From NCBI GenBank assembly GCA_040217815.1, contig JBEHWI010000016.1, positions 6,288 through 70,287 on the forward strand: a stretch of 64,000 nt of DNA. The letters are read 5' to 3'. The notes beneath the pieces were generated by a model. That model did no database searches and was not told the DNA's origin. It saw only the letters and a list, made by a program, of their open reading frames with translations. The translations under genes and the position numbers were made by a program. This document shows, one piece after another, positions 14,848-23,101 of the stretch. Origin of the DNA: UBA5314 sp040217815 (GTDB lineage Bacteria > Bacillota > Syntrophomonadia > Syntrophomonadales > Syntrophomonadaceae). Numbering within the stretch: position 1 is the first letter of the stretch; every line of letters starts with the position of its first letter.

Positions 14848-15447
14848 ATGGCGGTGAAATACATGCTCAGCAAAAGCAGCTTGGAAGTGTGTATCAGGGA
14901 ATTGCAAAAGCCTACCCGGATCGATCTGGCCGATATTCCGGACATCGATCTTTATATGGATCAGGTGCTGACATTTCTGGAGACGCGTCTATCCGAATAT
15001 AAACGCGGTTCCAAGGATAAGGTGTTTACCAAAACTATGATCAACAATTACGCCAAGGCTGGAATAATTCTATCTCCCAAAAAGAAGAAGTACTCCCGGG
15101 AAAATATGGTGCTCTTGCTGCTCATGTATCGCTTGAAGCATATCATGTCCATACAAGATATTTCAGCCCTCTTCGCGCCGTTGTTGGAGCGGGGTGATGG
15201 TCACGAATCGATTATAGGTGAATTATATACCCTATTTTTAGAAATTGAAGAGTTGGGGCAGGAGGGCCTGGGTGAACAGTGGTTGGACCGGGCGGATACT
15301 ATCGGACAGTTGTGCTCCCAAACCTCTTTAAAGGACAACGAACAGATGGAATGGCTTCTCCTGGTATTATCCCTGATCAGCCAGGCTGATTTGCAGCGCC
15401 GGTTGGCGGAACGCATCATTGACGTTCACTTCGGACCGGCAAGCTGA
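14848..15447 (+). CDS. DUF1836 family protein
   Basis: Roughly 195-199 residues with the DUF1836 signature: VFTKTMINNYAKAGI, then 'PKKKKYSRENMVLLLLMYR' and LKHIMSIQDISALF. The fold resembles a MerR-like winged helix, so DNA binding is likely, but no function is established for the family. The start is uncertain. The ATG at 14848 lies directly on the Shine-Dalgarno AGAAGG, so the GTG at 14854 or the ATG at 14863 (behind GGTGA) may be the true start. The gene stands alone between divergent and convergent neighbours. Confidence 0.82.
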   Translation: MAVKYMLSKSSLEVCIRELQKPTRIDLADIPDIDLYMDQVLTFLETRLSEYKRGSKDKVFTKTMINNYAKAGIILSPKKKKYSRENMVLLLLMYRLKHIMSIQDISALFAPLLERGDGHESIIGELYTLFLEIEELGQEGLGEQWLDRADTIGQLCSQTSLKDNEQMEWLLLVLSLISQADLQRRLAERIIDVHFGPAS

Positions 15448-15511
15448 AAGGCATATCAGTTAACACCAGGCAGAATCGCGGATATTATATTGAACAAACA
15501 TTTGATGAATA

Positions 15512-16033
15512 TCATAACCTGGGTTCTCTTTTCCTCAGCATGGCCAACACTGTTGCATCGGTGGGAAAGGCCAGGCGGGGAAGGTCGTCCAGGGGGAAAA
15601 AGGACAGCTCGTCAAGGTCATCTCCGGCCGACAGAGTCCCGCCTATCGTCCGAACCAGGAACCAGATGCCCACACTGTGCATTTGCGGATCATGGAAATT
15701 TGATAAGGCGGTAAAGAGCTCCTGAATTTCTACGTCCAGGGCGGTTTCTTCTTTAAACTCTCTTATTAAGCCTTCATGCAGATCTTCATCGTATTCGAGG
15801 TAACCGCAGGGTATGCACCATAATCCCCGGTAGCGGCTGCTCAAGCGTTTACCTAGCAAAACCTGGCCCAGGGGATTTAATAAGATTCCCGCTACACCCA
15901 CCACCGGATTTTCGTAAAAGATATAAGCGCAGGACTGACAGGTCAAGCGCAGCCGTCCTTTTTGTGCTTGGTAAGCCAGAGGTCCGGAACATTTAGGGCA
16001 GAAATAATAGCGCTGTTTTGCAGGATAGGGCAT
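15512..16033 (-). CDS. Nudix hydrolase with N-terminal zinc ribbon
   Basis: The 173-residue protein starts with a four-cysteine ribbon (Cys12, 15, 32, 35 in FCPKCSG and TCQSC). The Nudix box is at residues 77-99: G77, E83, R91-E92, E95-E96, with Ala98 where Gly is usual. The layout resembles the zinc-ribbon Nudix proteins related to NudC, but without the long NudC N-terminal domain. It probably hydrolyses a nucleoside diphosphate-linked substrate such as ADP-ribose or NADH; the substrate cannot be fixed from the motif. It converges with the DUF1836 gene. Confidence 0.9.
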   Translation of the reverse strand: MPYPAKQRYYFCPKCSGPLAYQAQKGRLRLTCQSCAYIFYENPVVGVAGILLNPLGQVLLGKRLSSRYRGLWCIPCGYLEYDEDLHEGLIREFKEETALDVEIQELFTALSNFHDPQMHSVGIWFLVRTIGGTLSAGDDLDELSFFPLDDLPRLAFPTDATVLAMLRKREPRL

Positions 16034-16099
16034 AGAAAAAACACTCCCGATCGAAAAGAGTGGATAAAATAGGCACGGGAAGGCATCAGCCGAATTGTG

Positions 16100-16306
16100 C
16101 TAAGATAGTTTTGATGGTGACGGCTTATCTTTCTGAAGGCAGACCATCGATTCCGGGATCAGATAACTGCGCTGCCGTTCGTTGATCAAAATGAGCAGCA
16201 AGAGCTCACCGGTTTCGGTATAGCCGCGCTTGCCAACCACAGTGCCGGTGAAATTGTAGAATGGGTGTCTCCTCTCATTGACTACCACATGGTCTCCGAG
16301 TTCCAT
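16100..16306 (-). CDS. small protein with KOW/SH3-like fold, unknown function
   Basis: A 68-residue protein with beta-rich pattern: MELGDHVVVNERRHPFYNF then GTVVGKRGY..GELLLLILINER...YLIPESMVCL. The 'GDxVVV...GTVVGKR' layout is that of a small SH3/KOW-like barrel. A strong GAGGGGG ribbon before the ATG supports expression. It is in the same direction as the Nudix gene, 67 bp upstream of that gene's start, and may be co-transcribed with it. I do not recognise the family. Confidence 0.65.
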   Translation of the reverse strand: MELGDHVVVNERRHPFYNFTGTVVGKRGYTETGELLLLILINERQRSYLIPESMVCLQKDKPSPSKLS

Positions 16307-16393
16307 TTCTTTACCCCCTCGCTGGCTGTTCTTAAGTCTATTCTAGCACCTGCGGGACGCCTATCCTAGTTGACTTCTCAATCATAATGAAAT

Positions 16394-16412
16394 CCGGGCT
16401 GGAACAGCCCGG
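16394..16412 (-). terminator. hairpin downstream of the 16465 gene
   Basis: CCGGGCT / AGCCCGG (7 bp, 5-nt loop), followed on the minus strand by ATTTCATT. A weak T-run, but well placed 50 bp after the stop codon at 16465. Confidence 0.5.
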
Positions 16413-16464
16413 TCCAGAATCGGTATATGTTAAGTAAGACCTCCCTATTATTAAGGATAGACGG

Positions 16465-16956
16465 TTAGGGAGCCGGTTCATATTCGAAATCCAGAAAGCT
16501 GATCAGCCAGCGTTCGTTGACCTGACCGGGATCATAGCGGGTGGCAACCAGGATGGCGGTGTTGGAATAGGCGTAGCCAGAACTGGTATACCAATCGAAA
16601 TTGATCTGAAAGTTGACTGAACCTTTCTCATCAACTGACTGGCGGCTTACTTTGTACTTTTCCACCCAGGGGCTGGAAAAACCGGTCACCCAGTTGGTTT
16701 CCTCGAATTCTTTGAGATACTGCCTGCGCAAAATATCATTCATCAAGGCATACTGCCAGGCCCCATTACGGGTCTTTACCGCCTGGGCCCAGGAATAAGC
16801 TACTCCATCGGCCGTTTTGGGGGCCAGGGCGTCTTCTAAAAGCTGAATTCTCCTCTCCTGAAGCTGGTCGTTTTCATTCTCCCGGTAATAAAAAACTCCA
16901 CCCAGAATGCCCAGGGCAAGGACCAAAAATAAACTGAACAACAGGCATTTTCGCAA
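16465..16956 (-). CDS. membrane-anchored protein of unknown function
   Basis: A 163-residue protein with an N-terminal signal anchor (about residues 3-23), a charged helical segment (ENENDQLQERRIQLLEDAL) and an alpha/beta domain. That domain has SWAQAVKTRNGAWQYALM, then beta-strand pairs (KGSVNFQINFDWYTSSG, SNTAILVATRYD, ERWLISFLDFEYE). This order of helix plus curved sheet suggests an NTF2-like or similar extracytoplasmic domain, but I cannot name the family. It diverges from the lipoprotein gene at 17212. Confidence 0.65.
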   Translation of the reverse strand: MRKCLLFSLFLVLALGILGGVFYYRENENDQLQERRIQLLEDALAPKTADGVAYSWAQAVKTRNGAWQYALMNDILRRQYLKEFEETNWVTGFSSPWVEKYKVSRQSVDEKGSVNFQINFDWYTSSGYAYSNTAILVATRYDPGQVNERWLISFLDFEYEPAP

Positions 16957-17211
16957 TGATGTTCCTCCTTTCAGGTCTGCTTTTTGTTAAAAATATATGA
17001 GGGAGAAAAACCTGCTAGTAGTAAATTCGCTTTTCCCGGGAGCCGAACCGACTGCCGTGAGGCTTTTAAAAGTGACCCGCCGGGCATATTTTCCAAGTAC
17101 TGGCCTGATTGCCAGTCCGGATAAAATATAATAAACTTGTCATAAATGAGGTATAAAGGAGGGACTGTTAGGATAATCCTGTAACATATTAATTTGGGGA
17201 GGTTAATAGTG

Positions 17212-17751
17212 ATGAAGAAAAAAACCGCTACAGTTCTTTTGATTTCTATATTTGTACTATCCTGCCTGATGGTTTCCGGCTGCAGCTTAATTACTGATAA
17301 AATTGGAGAAAAGGCCACTGAAAAGGCCGTTGAAAGTGCTATGGAACAGAGCGGGGCCAAAGATGCCAAAGTTGATATCAATAAGGGTGAGATGGAGTTT
17401 AAGACCGACCAGGGAACTATGAAAGTCGGCGGTACCTATGAATGGCCGAGTACTATTCCCAGTGATGTTCCCAAATTTGGCAGTGGCAAGATTACCATGA
17501 CATCGGAAAGCTCGACTGCTGATGGCAAGGCTATGATGGTATACTATGAAGGCGTAGACGCTGCTGCCGGCGACACCTATAAAGCAGCTTTAGAACAGGC
17601 TGGCTGGAAAATAACCACGGTAAACAAAACCGCAGATGGTTCATACATGCTGCTGGCTGAAAAAGATAAACGCAATGTCAATTTAGTTCTGGCAGCCGAT
17701 TCCAGCAACAAAGGTATAGGTGGTTGGGTAGCCTATAACGAAAATAAATAA
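17212..17751 (+). CDS. putative lipoprotein
   Basis: About 179 residues. The signal peptide ends in the lipobox VSGC, then a short helical stretch (DKIGEKATEKAVESAMEQSG) and a domain with 'YEWPSTIPSDVPKFGSGKI', TYKAALEQAGWKI and a final beta pair. The last part resembles small lipoprotein domains that are repeated in Clostridia without known role. I place the start at the ATG 17212 (or the GTG at 17209), because an upstream in-frame TTG at 17194 overlaps the GGGGAGG Shine-Dalgarno. A terminator follows at 17774. Confidence 0.78.
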   Translation: MKKKTATVLLISIFVLSCLMVSGCSLITDKIGEKATEKAVESAMEQSGAKDAKVDINKGEMEFKTDQGTMKVGGTYEWPSTIPSDVPKFGSGKITMTSESSTADGKAMMVYYEGVDAAAGDTYKAALEQAGWKITTVNKTADGSYMLLAEKDKRNVNLVLAADSSNKGIGGWVAYNENK

Positions 17752-17773
17752 GCAGCATAGTACTCAAAAATTT

Positions 17774-17797
17774 AGGGGAGGTGAACTCCCCTTTTTA
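17774..17797 (+). terminator. rho-independent terminator
   Basis: AGGGGAG / CTCCCCT (7 bp, 5-nt loop) followed by TTTTTATTT. The remaining spacer to 18016 shows no gene. Confidence 0.85.
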
Positions 17798-18016
17798 TTT
17801 GTACTTTTAAGTGCAAGCTTGGCTGATTTATAATATATACAATGTACAAGAAGGAATATTATAGGGGACGGTTGAAAATAGACTAGTAACAATATCTAAA
17901 TACAAGGAATGGAGGCCTAAAGGGTTCCAGGGGGGAATACGGTAGCTGCACTTTAATTCAACTGACCGTGTATGTTGTTGACCAGAGGCTGTGATCGTGA
18001 CGGGAGGCGGTAAGGA

Positions 18017-19885
18017 ATGGTTAAAGACGACAGGTTTAGAGTATTTCTTGAATGCATTGAATCTCCAGTATTGGTCATCAATAAAAAACTGGTGATAGTA
18101 TATTGTAATGCTGCATATGCCAGTTTGCTCGGGTCCACTGCCGAGGAACTGGCCGGGCGCAAACTCCTCGAGGTGCTTCCGGATTTGACTGGAAGCCCCA
18201 CTCACAAGGCCTATATGCAAGTGCTTTCCAGCGGCTCTGGTGCTCAAACGGAAACAACCATTGCCAACCGCTGCTTTATGGAGCGGCTCTATCCTACACC
18301 GCAGGGCTTGATTTCGGTCGCTGATGATATAAGCGATGTCAAACGCTTTGAATTCGTGGTCGCCGCTCTGGCCCAGGATTATCGTGAAGTCTTTGATGAA
18401 ATATGGGATGCGGTTATCATCCAGGATACCTATACTACAGATATTTTAGTCGCCAACAAATCGGCCTGCAACATGTTTGGCTATACCCATGAAGAGCTTA
18501 TTACCAAGAACATGGGCGATTTGTGTGCTGACGAAGCGCCTTTTACCAGCGAAGAATTCAAGCGCTGGCTTCGCATGGCGCCCCGGGATATGCCGCAGTC
18601 TATGGAATGGAAGGCACTGGATTCCAACGGACATGAATTTTGGATTGATGTTCGCTGCCGCCGCGTGATGCTGCAGGAAGAAGTCCGCCTGGTAGCCGTC
18701 ATCCGTGATATAACCACAGTAAAAACCGCTAATGATGAACTGCGCAGCGCCCGCAAAGAGTATGAAGGCTTCTTTAAGAACGCCAGCGATTTTATCTTCA
18801 TTACCGATCTGGGAGGCAATTTTATATCAGTCAACCCGGCTGCGGAAAGGATAACCGGATATCTGACCGGCGAGCTGAAGCGGATGAACATTCAAGAACT
18901 GGCCGATGAAGACACCCTGCAATTGCTCAGGGGCTTTCAGTACCAGCGGCTGGCGAATGGGCGTTATGTAAATTATGAGGCCGGGTTCATATCGAAAAAT
19001 GGGAAGCAGCTGTATCTGGATATGAGCATCTGGCCTATATACAAAGGCGGCAAGCCGGTGGCCGTTCAGGGCATAGGCCGCAATATAACCAGGATGAAGG
19101 AAGAGATAATCAGGCTCAAGAAAGCCGAACAGAGCCTGAAAGGATTGGTGCAGTACCTGCCTGACGCCACTCTGGCCATCAACATGGAAGGTACGGTGGT
19201 GGCCTGGAATGAAGCTATGGAGGAGTTGACCGGGATAAAAGCCGAGGAAATGCTGGGCAAGGGCAATTACGAATATTCACTGGCCTTTTACGGTGATCGC
19301 CGGCCTATCATGGTGGATCTGGTCTTGCAGCCAGAGGAGGTTCAACAGTATTACCAGGTGGTGGAAGTGGACCGTTATACGGTCATCAGCGAATTTCCCA
19401 CTCCCAATCTGAGAGGCCAGGGGCGCTATTTATGGGGTAGGGCCATGCCCTGGTATGACGAGGAAGGCAAGATGCTGGGAGCTATAGAGTGCCTGCGCGA
19501 TATAACCGACCGCTATAATTACCTGCAAACCCTTAAAGACGATATGAAAGCTCTGGAAGACGAATACGCCGAGGCCTTGGACAGCATGGCTATTCCCCTG
19601 TTGTTGGCCGAGAAAACCGGCAAGATAATCTACGCCAGCCGGAGCCTGCATAAATTATTGGGCTATAAAGGTAAAGAAATGGTGGGACGCGGCCTGGAAA
19701 GTCTGCTGGCTGAAAAGGATCAAGCCGCAGCCCAGGAGTTTATTCAGGTTGAGCAGCCTGCTCCGTTTGAGGTCTCCTTTGTTCGCAGCAAGGGGACTCA
19801 GGTAAATGTGAGCCTGGAAGTAAAACCCCAAAAATCGGGAATCATGATTACGGTCAAGAAGCAAAGCAGGCCTAAAAAAGGCTAA
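18017..19885 (+). CDS. multi-PAS sensor protein without a recognisable output domain
   Basis: The 622-residue soluble protein is built almost wholly of tandem PAS domains, about five: residues roughly 5-115, 125-235, 245-365, 370-500 and 520-615. Typical PAS phrases recur: 'VNPAAERITGYLTGEL', 'VAWNEAMEELTGIKAEEMLG', VANKSACNMFGYTHEELI and YASRSLHKLLGYKGKEMVG, and PAC ends such as VAVIRDITTV and AIECLRDIT. Short coiled linkers (KTANDELRSARKEYEGFF; RYNYLQTLKDDMKALEDEY) join them. There is no histidine kinase, GGDEF, HD-GYP, sigma-54 or methyl-accepting domain. It may act by binding a partner in trans, or be a truncated kinase. Transcription is closed by the terminator at 19928. No partner gene adjoins. 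Confidence 0.88.
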   Translation: MVKDDRFRVFLECIESPVLVINKKLVIVYCNAAYASLLGSTAEELAGRKLLEVLPDLTGSPTHKAYMQVLSSGSGAQTETTIANRCFMERLYPTPQGLISVADDISDVKRFEFVVAALAQDYREVFDEIWDAVIIQDTYTTDILVANKSACNMFGYTHEELITKNMGDLCADEAPFTSEEFKRWLRMAPRDMPQSMEWKALDSNGHEFWIDVRCRRVMLQEEVRLVAVIRDITTVKTANDELRSARKEYEGFFKNASDFIFITDLGGNFISVNPAAERITGYLTGELKRMNIQELADEDTLQLLRGFQYQRLANGRYVNYEAGFISKNGKQLYLDMSIWPIYKGGKPVAVQGIGRNITRMKEEIIRLKKAEQSLKGLVQYLPDATLAINMEGTVVAWNEAMEELTGIKAEEMLGKGNYEYSLAFYGDRRPIMVDLVLQPEEVQQYYQVVEVDRYTVISEFPTPNLRGQGRYLWGRAMPWYDEEGKMLGAIECLRDITDRYNYLQTLKDDMKALEDEYAEALDSMAIPLLLAEKTGKIIYASRSLHKLLGYKGKEMVGRGLESLLAEKDQAAAQEFIQVEQPAPFEVSFVRSKGTQVNVSLEVKPQKSGIMITVKKQSRPKKG

Positions 19886-19927
19886 AGCTCTGGCCGTATA
19901 TTAAATCGAATATCAGTGTAGCGTGGA

Positions 19928-19978
19928 CAGACCGCTCGATAACCGTACCTTAAGAACGATTATGAGCGGTCTGTTTAA
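19928..19978 (+). terminator. strong bidirectional terminator
   Basis: A 10-bp perfect outer stem CAGACCGCTC (19928-19937) / GAGCGGTCTG (19964-19973) continues into an imperfect inner helix and is followed by TTTAAAT. It lies between convergent genes. Its left arm ACCGCTC..ACCGTACC resembles the left arm of the dispersed hairpin family. Confidence 0.8.
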
Positions 19979-19993
19979 ATTTACGGGATATAC

Positions 19994-20542
19994 TTATTTC
20001 CTAATGATATCAGGGTTGCGGGTCAAGGGTTCGCTTATTTCCAGATGGCCTTTCAGGGTCTCTAGTTTTTTACCTTCCACCAACAGTTGAACCTGCTGAA
20101 TCCCTTGAATATCGGTCAAGCTGTTGACCAGTGAATAGATGGTCATCATTTCACCGGTGCTGCCGCCGGAGTGCTTGGACTGAAAATCCTGGTTGAGGTT
20201 GACGGTGGCCAGGCCGCCTGCTATCTCCAGGGAGAGAAGCTTGCTTCCCTGGGGCATGGTAGCATAAAGCTTGGCTTGTTTGGGACCTGCGATCAATTCG
20301 TTGACAACAGATGCGGCCAGCTGTTTCTGGTCGGCAGCTTCGGCTTGAATGCTCCTCTTTTCCGCTACCAGGTACATAGCCTGATTATCGGAAAAGTAGA
20401 GATTTACCTCCTGGGTTGCCACGGGCTTGGTTTGTTCCGGAGCAGCAGGCGGGGGGGCCTGGGTTGTGCTTTTGGAACAGGCGCCAACCCAGACGCTGAG
20501 AGACAGCAGCATAATTAGAGAAAAGATTTTGATTTTCTTCAT
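19994..20542 (-). CDS. GerMN-domain lipoprotein
   Basis: The 182-residue protein has a lipoprotein signal peptide with lipobox VGAC, a Pro/Thr-rich linker, and a GerMN (sporulation/spore germination) domain from about residue 45. Its parts are 'VNLYFSDNQAMYLVAEKRS', the helix ASVVNELIAGP, 'LLSLEIAGGLATVNLNQDF', then the MMTIYSLVNSLTDI helix and VQLLVEGKK. GerM itself is needed in Bacillus germination and sporulation; similar single-domain lipoproteins occur widely in Clostridia. It should sit on the outer face of the membrane or forespore. A strong GGAGGAAGCAC-type ribosome binding site precedes the ATG. Confidence 0.88.
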   Translation of the reverse strand: MKKIKIFSLIMLLSLSVWVGACSKSTTQAPPPAAPEQTKPVATQEVNLYFSDNQAMYLVAEKRSIQAEAADQKQLAASVVNELIAGPKQAKLYATMPQGSKLLSLEIAGGLATVNLNQDFQSKHSGGSTGEMMTIYSLVNSLTDIQGIQQVQLLVEGKKLETLKGHLEISEPLTRNPDIIRK

Positions 20543-20704
20543 AAGTGCTTCCTCCTTTGCTTACTCCTTATATTATAGCTTGTGCTGAAACAAGAATATT
20601 AGGCTTTTTTGAAGTGGAATGGAGTGCAAATCGGATTTTTAGGCATAAAACCCGGCGCTTGGGGCAAGGATTAAGGCAAACGCTAGGAGCGGGAGGTACT
20701 TTAT

Positions 20705-20965
20705 ATGAGCAAGCAGCCGGGAAAACCCATACAACATGAAGGAAGGCCGGCTCAGTCGTCTTTACGCGATGGAGGGGTGATGGAACAGGACCTTATCATG
20801 ATTTTGGCCAGGACCGTGATCGAGCGGCTCGAAGAGGTCGAGCGGGAAAGCGCCCTGAACAGTTGCCCGGACCTGAATGATGAGGTCAGAAACGAGGAGC
20901 GCCAACTGCTGAAAGAAATAGCCGGTTTTAAAGCACGGCTGCGCTGGATTGCAGAAGGTATGTAG
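20705..20965 (+). CDS. small helical protein of unknown function, possibly interrupted by an in-frame TAG
   Basis: An 86-residue hydrophilic, mostly helical protein: a basic N-terminus, then MEQDLIMILARTVIERLEEVERE...NEERQLLKEIAGFKARLRWI. GGGAGG is well placed before the ATG. The stop is TAG at 20963-20965, after which the same frame stays open for 44 more codons to TAG at 21098-21100, with a plausible protein-like composition (PYLASFRHKL, IGIEFYKKYQETRK). It might be a broken longer gene. I recognise no family. Confidence 0.55.
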   Translation: MSKQPGKPIQHEGRPAQSSLRDGGVMEQDLIMILARTVIERLEEVERESALNSCPDLNDEVRNEERQLLKEIAGFKARLRWIAEGM

Positions 20966-21266
20966 AGTGGGGAGCAGACAGCCTTAAAACCGTACCTGGC
21001 TTCGTTTCGCCACAAGTTGACAGGCCGGGTAAGCTTTGATAATATCGAAATAGGAATCGAATTCTATAAAAAATACCAGGAAACGCGAAAGTGTGTCTAG
21101 GGTTCCGCATGTGAGTACATGGCTGGTCCAAGTGACACAGGTGCCTGGCGGCACTACACCGTATAGGGATAAAAGCCCAGGCGGATAGGTTTCGGTTAAG
21201 AAACTGTCCCTACCTGGGATTTTTATTTGGTTTTAACCCAAATTACTACTAAAAGGAGTGTTGGGG
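20966..21266 (+). promoter_or_regulatory. leader region of the purine operon
   Basis: A 301-bp spacer before purE. It contains an open 44-codon frame continuing 20705-20965, a hairpin GTGCC-TGGC-GGCAC near 21141-21154, and the long terminator-like hairpin at 21176-21228. No purine riboswitch core, PRPP motif or PurBox palindrome is recognisable. Control by attenuation is an inference. Confidence 0.35.
21176..21228 (+). terminator. terminator or attenuator 39 bp upstream of purE
   Basis: CCCAGG (21176-21181) pairs with CCTGGG (21213-21218), and the imperfect stem continues inward to GTTTC/GAAAC around a GGTTAA loop. ATTTTTATTT follows. It may end the upstream transcript or attenuate the pur operon. 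Confidence 0.65.
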
Positions 21267-21791
21267 ATGCCGATAGTGGGAATTGTCATGGGCAGCGATT
21301 CCGACCTTGCCATCATGAAAGAATGTGGTGATATTCTGGACCAGTTTCAGATTGAGTATGAATATGCCATTTCTTCAGCCCATCGGGTTCCGGCGCAAAC
21401 GGCTGATTATGCCGCAGGGGCCAGGGAACGCGGAATAAAGGTGATCATCGCCGGCGCTGGAGGTGCGGCCCACCTGCCGGGGGTTATTGCCGCTTATACG
21501 ACTCTGCCAGTTATAGGTGTTCCCATTAAAACCAGCACCCTTGACGGGGTGGATTCCCTGTATTCCATTGTGCAGATGCCCAAAGGCATACCAGTGGCCA
21601 CGGTGGCCATCAATGGAAGCGCCAACGCCGGTCTGCTGGCGGTAGAAATACTGGCTTTGCAGGATGAAGGGCTGGCTAAAGCCCTGCAGGAGTACCGCCT
21701 CAAAATGGCGGGGGAAGTCATAGCTAAAGATCAAAAGTTGAAGTCCTCCGGTGCTGCTTCGTACCTGGGGGACAAGGGAGGACAGGCATGA
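21267..21791 (+). CDS. purE: N5-carboxyaminoimidazole ribonucleotide mutase, PurE
   Basis: The 174-residue PurE has the class I motifs VMGSDSD near the N-terminus, SSAHRVP, AGAGGAAHLPG and 'GINGS'-like NGSANAGLLA. It interconverts N5-CAIR and CAIR in purine synthesis. The ATG at 21267 has AAAAGGAG eight bases upstream; an in-frame GTG at 21258 overlaps that site and is rejected. It overlaps purB by an ATGA. Class I PurE normally needs PurK to make N5-CAIR, but no purK is present in this operon. Confidence 0.95.
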   Translation: MPIVGIVMGSDSDLAIMKECGDILDQFQIEYEYAISSAHRVPAQTADYAAGARERGIKVIIAGAGGAAHLPGVIAAYTTLPVIGVPIKTSTLDGVDSLYSIVQMPKGIPVATVAINGSANAGLLAVEILALQDEGLAKALQEYRLKMAGEVIAKDQKLKSSGAASYLGDKGGQA

Positions 21792-23083
21792 TTGAGAGGT
21801 ATACCCTTCCCCGGATGGGCGCCATCTGGACGGAGGAAAACAAACTGCGCAACTGGCTGAAGATTGAAATAGCCGCCTGTGAAGGCTGGGCCGAGCTGGG
21901 GCGCATTCCCGCTCAAGTATTTGAGGTTATCAAAGAAAAAGCCGATTTCAACGTAGAGCGCATCAAAGAAATAGAGGACCAGATTCACCATGACGTAATC
22001 GCTTTTTTGACTAATGTCGGCGAATACGTGGGCGATGAATCCAAATACATCCACCTGGGTATGACTTCATCGGATATTCTAGATACCGGTTTAGCTTTAC
22101 AGATGCGTGAAAGCGCTGATTTAATATTGGAAAAGCTGGCCCTTTTAAAGGAAGAAGTAGCCGCCAAAGCCAAGGCCTATAAATATACGCTGAACATGGG
22201 AAGATCTCATGGCGTTCACGGTGAGCCCAGCACTTTCGGGCTAAAGATGGCCCTCTGGTTTACCGAGCTGGAAAGGGCTGAGATACGGCTCCGGCAGGCC
22301 CGGGAGGTAATTGCCTGTGGGGCTATTTCCGGAGCCATGGGCAACTTCGCCCACCTGGACCCGCGGGTGGAGGAACATGTATGCCAGGTCCTGGATCTAA
22401 AGCCCTGCCCGGTCTCAACCCAGATAATTCAGCGCGACCGCCACGCCCAGTTTCTGACCACCCTGGCTATAATCGGCGCTTCTCTAGAGAAGATGGGCAC
22501 TGAAATCCGCAACCTGCAGCGCACCGAGATTCTTGAGGTGGAGGAACCCTTCCGCAAAGGGCAAAAAGGTTCTTCGGCCATGCCCCACAAGCGCAATCCC
22601 ATGATGAGCGAAAGGGTGGCCGGATTGTCAAGGGTTCTGCGCGGCAATGCCCTGGCGTCCTTAGAGAACGTGGCCCTGTGGCACGAGCGGGATCTGACTC
22701 ACTCTTCGGTGGAAAGAATTATTATTCCTGACAGCTGCATCCTTCTAGATTACATGTTGGAGAAATTCACCGGCATTGTAGCCGGGCTGGTGGTATATGA
22801 GCAGAATATGCTGCAGAATGTCCACAAAACCAGGGGAGTGGTATTTTCCCAGGAGTTGTTGCTGACCCTGATCAACAAGGGCATGCTAAGGGAAAAAGCC
22901 TACAGCCTGGTACAGAAAAATTCCATGCAGAGCTGGAACGATGGCGACGATTTCCGCGAGCTAGTCGAAAACGACCCGGAAATAATGGAGCATATAAGTA
23001 AAGAAGAGCTGGATCAAGTTTTTGATCTCTCGATATATACGGAGCAGGTGGACTATATTTTCAGGCGCTGCGGCCTGGATTAA
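21788..23083 (+). CDS. purB: adenylosuccinate lyase
   Basis: The 431-residue protein belongs to the fumarase/aspartase superfamily, with the signature loop SSAMPHKRNP at about residue 260, the catalytic TSSDI motif around 88, and MGRSHGVHGEP with the general-acid His at about 140. It acts twice in purine synthesis, releasing fumarate from SAICAR and from adenylosuccinate. Its ATG overlaps the purE stop (ATGA), which indicates translational coupling. Length and motifs are normal. Confidence 0.97.
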   Translation: MIERYTLPRMGAIWTEENKLRNWLKIEIAACEGWAELGRIPAQVFEVIKEKADFNVERIKEIEDQIHHDVIAFLTNVGEYVGDESKYIHLGMTSSDILDTGLALQMRESADLILEKLALLKEEVAAKAKAYKYTLNMGRSHGVHGEPSTFGLKMALWFTELERAEIRLRQAREVIACGAISGAMGNFAHLDPRVEEHVCQVLDLKPCPVSTQIIQRDRHAQFLTTLAIIGASLEKMGTEIRNLQRTEILEVEEPFRKGQKGSSAMPHKRNPMMSERVAGLSRVLRGNALASLENVALWHERDLTHSSVERIIIPDSCILLDYMLEKFTGIVAGLVVYEQNMLQNVHKTRGVVFSQELLLTLINKGMLREKAYSLVQKNSMQSWNDGDDFRELVENDPEIMEHISKEELDQVFDLSIYTEQVDYIFRRCGLD

Positions 23084-23101
23084 ATTATAGGAGGTAATCC
23101 C

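Noticed and set aside
21101..21230. Guanine or PRPP riboswitch before purE
   Set aside because: The conserved junction and loop sequences of those classes are not present; only a terminator-type hairpin is supported.
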